From Morinoia aosen (taxonomy: Eukaryota > Arthropoda > Malacostraca > Amphipoda > Talitridae), in the NCBI GenBank assembly GCA_030386875.1, contig CM059559.1:65610392-65674391 (forward strand): 64,000 nucleotides of DNA, in the 5' to 3' direction. The notes under the pieces are model-generated. The model ran no database searches and had not been told where the DNA came from. It saw only the letters and a list, made by a program, of their open reading frames with translations. The position numbers and the translations under genes are program-made. The number at the start of each line of letters is the position of its first letter. The stretch's first letter is position 1. Shown here in pieces: positions 63,290-64,000 of the stretch.

Positions 63290-63753
63290 AAGAAATGTTC
63301 TACTGTACGAATTTCATAAGGGTGTTAATTTAAGTGCAGTAACAAAATCTAATCATAACGCTTGAAGGGACGAAGTAGTGAACGAAAGAAGTTACAGTAT
63401 ACGGCTTTCTCCTTTTCGAAAAAGTGATGTCACTTTAAAAGATGAGTCAAAGAAAGGTCGACCTAGAATACTTCATCAGATCAGTTGAATGTTCTCGTGT
63501 CCGAGAATCCTGTCACCACGAGGGAAATTGCATTGCAGAGAGACGTGGCCCATACGACCTGCTTCTGATTTTCTTTTGTTCCGAGGACTACAAAACTGTT
63601 TTGGTGGACTTGAGTTAAGAACAAGAGAAGAGACTGAAAAGTATTAGAAATTGTATTTTGGTTCTAAATCTGGAAAATTTTACAAGCGAGGTATTTTTAG
63701 ACATGTTGAAAGGTGAAATGGAGTAATTGAAAGCAAGAGAGTATGTGAATGAA
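63290..63753 (+). pseudogene. Mariner transposase with internal deletion
   Basis: The N-terminal part reads LLYEFHKGVNLSAVTKSNHN (from about 63299), a stop, then DEVVNERSYSIRLSPFRKSD and LKDESKKGRPRIL, and after a frameshift TTREIALQRDVAHTT, which is the usual mariner helix-turn-helix order. Directly after this (about 63567) the sequence jumps to the extreme C-terminus: SDFLLFRGLQNCFGGL, ELRTREETEKY, then SKSGKFYKRGIFRHVER, with two internal stops, to about 63753. The middle with the first two catalytic Asp is gone. It is a different mariner lineage from the copy at 57 kb by sequence. Confidence 0.85.
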
Positions 63754-64000
63754 TAAATATTTCCACAATCATTGGCTTATTCATTTTGATTCAAGATATT
63801 TAAACCGAACATTTATTTTCCACCAACCTGTTACTCATATATGGACGAATATTTCACTAGTGTTTCTTTTCAGGTTTAATGCGAATCTCTAGCACTTTTT
63901 TTTACTCTCTAGCGCGTTTGCATGATTAAGAAATTGAGGTGATAATCGTGGTTGCCTTTTCTTATTGGCTGATTCGTCTTTATAACTTCTGCTTTCCTTG
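63754..64000. other. Anonymous DNA to window end
   Basis: Nothing recognised beyond the end of the mariner relic. Confidence 0.5.

Noticed and set aside
1..64000. CRISPR array, bacterial operons or phage
   Set aside because: No short regularly spaced repeats with unique spacers, no ribosome-binding sites with packed genes; all content is eukaryotic.

Overview
The window looks like a gene-poor, AT-rich stretch of an arthropod nuclear genome. I cannot place it more precisely. There is no bacterial-style gene packing and no rRNA. I recognise no intact host gene or functional tRNA. Almost everything identifiable is transposable-element material: a nearly intact CR1/Jockey-type LINE, several Penelope-like element (PLE) fragments with GIY-YIG endonuclease domains and hammerhead-like 3' motifs, two mariner relics, one Tc1 relic, two non-autonomous DNA elements with terminal inverted repeats (TIRs), two SINE-like families, a probable solo LTR, and a decayed copy of a multicopy arthropod protein family.

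Layout. 1-10.8 kb is mostly anonymous AT-rich DNA with GC-richer patches, a 63-bp tandem duplication and a possible RT scrap. 10.86-14.27 kb holds the LINE, whose ORF2 is broken by one small frameshift. 14.95-15.43 kb is a 5'-truncated PLE ending in a hammerhead-like motif. 20.83-21.96 kb is a candidate TIR element with internal direct and inverted repeats; an orphan hammerhead core lies just beyond it at 22.2 kb on the minus strand. 25.0-25.7 kb holds a SINE-like scrap and a Tc1 N-terminal relic. 35.98-38.22 kb is a 260-bp satellite made of eight nearly identical units, each carrying tRNA-like A and B boxes, preceded by one unit in inverted orientation. 38.8-46.2 kb is a nest: three copies of a ~360-bp retroposon family, one of them flanked by a perfect 12-bp target-site duplication, and another split by two insertions (one contains a PLE, the other looks like a 2-kb solo LTR). 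52.61-54.85 kb is a large palindrome of two PLE copies facing away from each other. 56.6-58.0 kb is a dead mariner with a 436-bp MITE inside its coding region, flanked by a perfect 8-bp target-site duplication. 59.7-60.8 kb is the decayed multicopy-family gene. 63.3-63.75 kb is a mariner that lost its catalytic middle.

The elements do not form a pathway. What the window offers is a layered insertion history that can be ordered from target-site duplications and empty sites. Two points deserve most attention: the tRNA-box satellite with its inverted edge unit, and the repeated occurrence of hammerhead cores at PLE 3' ends plus one orphan. Family assignments were made by reading translations and motifs by eye; no database was searched.
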